Of a DNA stretch of 64,000 nt, positions 62,691 through 64,000 are shown in pieces. Position 1 is the first letter of the stretch, and each line of letters starts with the position of its first letter. The notes beneath the pieces are model-generated. The model saw only the letters and a list, made by a program, of their open reading frames with translations, made no database searches and had not been told where the DNA came from. The position numbers and the translations under genes are program-made. This stretch comes from Leguminivora glycinivorella (taxonomy: Eukaryota; Arthropoda; Insecta; Lepidoptera; Tortricidae). The DNA lies in assembly GCF_023078275.1 (NCBI RefSeq), contig NC_062985.1, forward strand, positions 3,348,001 to 3,412,000. The letters run 5' to 3'.

Positions 62691-63074
62691 AGATATCAAA
62701 GACCAAAAACCTTCGTAATTTCTACAGACGTAAACACATTTCACTGAACCATGAAAAACATAAGTAAAAATTCCCTTTCCATTTCTCCCGATAAAAATAA
62801 CCTTTCACCAAAAACATAACATGTCCCTTTGTAATTGCTACCTTTAAGCCCAACGTTCTGGAAATGTGTTTGTCTGTCTGTAAATGATCTAATTAAGGTA
62901 TAAAAAGCAAACATTACCGCACACGGGTGGAAATACTCTTATTAGCGCTGTTCGGATCGGATGCGGAGCGTCAAACGGGGACCATAAAGATCTGCTTTGT
63001 TATACTTTGCCTCGTAGGGTTGGCAATTGCGTCGTTTATGGCTTTGGAAATATTTTTATTTGTGTATTCTACTC
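62691..63074. other. No recognisable feature
   Basis: Nothing supportable. Confidence 0.4.
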
Positions 63075-63618
63075 TTTTTAGGGATCCGTAGTCAACTAGG
63101 AACCCTTATAGTTTCGCCATGTCTGTCTGTCCGTCCGTCCGTCCGTCCGCGGATAATCTCAGTAACCGTTATCACTAGAAAGCTGAAATTTGGTACCAAT
63201 ATGTATATCAATCACGCCAACAAAGTGCATAAATAAAAAATGGAAAAAAATGTTTTATTAGGGTGCCCCCCCTACATGTACAGTGGGGGCCGATATTTTT
63301 TTCATTCAAACCCCAACGTGTGGTATATTGTTGGATAGGTATTTAAAAATGAATAAGGGTTTACTAAGATCGTTTTTTGATAATATTAATATTTTCGGAA
63401 ATAATCGCTCCTAAAGGAAAAAAAAGTGCGTCCCCCCCCTCTAACTTTTGAACCATATGTTTAAAAAATATAAAAAAAATCACAAAAGTAGAACTTTATA
63501 AAGACTTTCTAGGAAAATTGTTTTGAACTTGATAGGTTCAGTAGTTCTTGAGAAAAATACGGAAAACTACGGAACCCTACACTGAGCGTGGCCCGACACG
63601 CTCTTGGCCGGTTTTTTT
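63075..63618 (+). mobile_element. ~550-bp element with terminal hairpins, copy 3
   Basis: Aligns throughout with 31127-31678: AGGGATCCGTAGTCAACTAG start, (GTCC)n, GCTGAAATTTGGTACCAATA, poly-C, GAAAACTACGGAACCCTACA, GAGCGTGGCCCGACACGCTC end. Non-coding. Confidence 0.75.
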
Positions 63619-64000
63619 AAGAAGGGCTGGCCAAGCTCGCTCTCAAAATGTGCGTTTCGTTCAGCATGGAAAAAATTAGTAAAAATTAAAAAGTGCCGTC
63701 ATGGTGCCGTCTCGTTTTCTCATACATACCGTCCTATTGATAAGAAAAGGATGACATGGATGTTGTCATTTTTTATTGCTACTTTTTATTACCAAGCTGT
63801 AGCTGAAGCGACGCGTTTTATGGCTGATGGAAACTTTCGATCTGTTTTTTGTATCCGATATGAGACTGGCGAGGGCCACGAAGTCAACGTGCTGGTCAGT
63901 ACTTAAGATACACATCCATTGAAAAACAATATCTTTTGTTGCACCAATATAGAATAGTGATAGAAAGACAAAGCATTTTGTTGTCGAAGCGATAACGATT
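63619..64000. other. Unassigned; open frame without family
   Basis: A plus frame at 63604-63906 (100 codons) starts inside the repeat's end. It has a hydrophobic patch (MLSFFIATFYYQAVAEA) but no domain I know. I do not call it a gene. Confidence 0.3.

Noticed and set aside
63604..63906. 100-codon open frame at the window edge
   Set aside because: Starts inside the end of a dispersed repeat, no recognisable domain, no evidence of splicing or promoter. Might still be an exon, but cannot be supported.

Overview
This is a eukaryotic, AT-rich, gene-poor window that looks like an insect genome, most likely a moth or butterfly. The assignment rests on the mix of repeats: two tRNA-headed SINE families, Lep1-like Helitrons ending in CTAG, RTE, CR1/Jockey, BEL/Pao, Ty3/Gypsy, Penelope and Tc1 elements, and many short palindromic MITEs. 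I recognise these families from memory, not from a search. I find no convincing host gene, rRNA, functional tRNA or CRISPR array. Nearly every supported feature is a mobile element or its remnant, and many are inserted in one another.

Layout. 1-14 kb: degraded LINE tails (minus strand, near 0.5, 1.8, 3.2, 6.6 and 10 kb), SINE copies and about a dozen foldback MITEs, several of them nested. 14-25 kb: LINE tails, a recurring LINE-like C-terminal domain with an apparent zinc-finger and PD-x12-D arrangement (four remnants, one followed by a ~340-bp tandem array), a 17.5-17.9 kb foldback, and the 3' half of a BEL/Pao element (20.6-22.9 kb, minus). 26.8-29.9 kb: a 5'-truncated non-LTR retrotransposon with a long open endonuclease/reverse-transcriptase frame. 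31-44 kb: repeat clusters, including an apparently intact Tc1 (DD34E) transposon inserted in a SINE that also carries a foldback. 44.1-44.9 kb: a tandem duplication. 44.9-47.3 kb: a compact non-coding LTR element (two 129-bp LTRs, about 2.1 kb between) inserted in a MITE.

49.5-60.4 kb is the centrepiece: a complete, young Ty3/Gypsy element (two 932-bp LTRs, CTAC target duplication, tRNA-Lys-type primer site, gag, protease, RT/RNase H, integrase) with a 4.48-kb Penelope-like composite inserted between integrase and the 3' LTR. The Penelope composite is one full unit preceded by an inverted, 5'-truncated copy. It is bounded by a 14-bp duplication and carries three hammerhead-ribozyme-like motifs with GIY-YIG/RT coding capacity. 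The gag-pro junction has a textbook -1 slippery heptamer just before the gag stop.

60.4-64 kb holds another SINE interrupted by a Helitron with an internal duplication and by a small 73-bp insertion, a LINE tail, and a copy of a ~550-bp family with hairpins at both ends.

No pathway links these genes. The window is best read as a dated pile of insertions: the older hosts (SINEs, MITEs, Gypsy) are split by younger ones, and target duplications give the order in several places. All coordinates were read by eye, so boundaries not tied to a target duplication are approximate.
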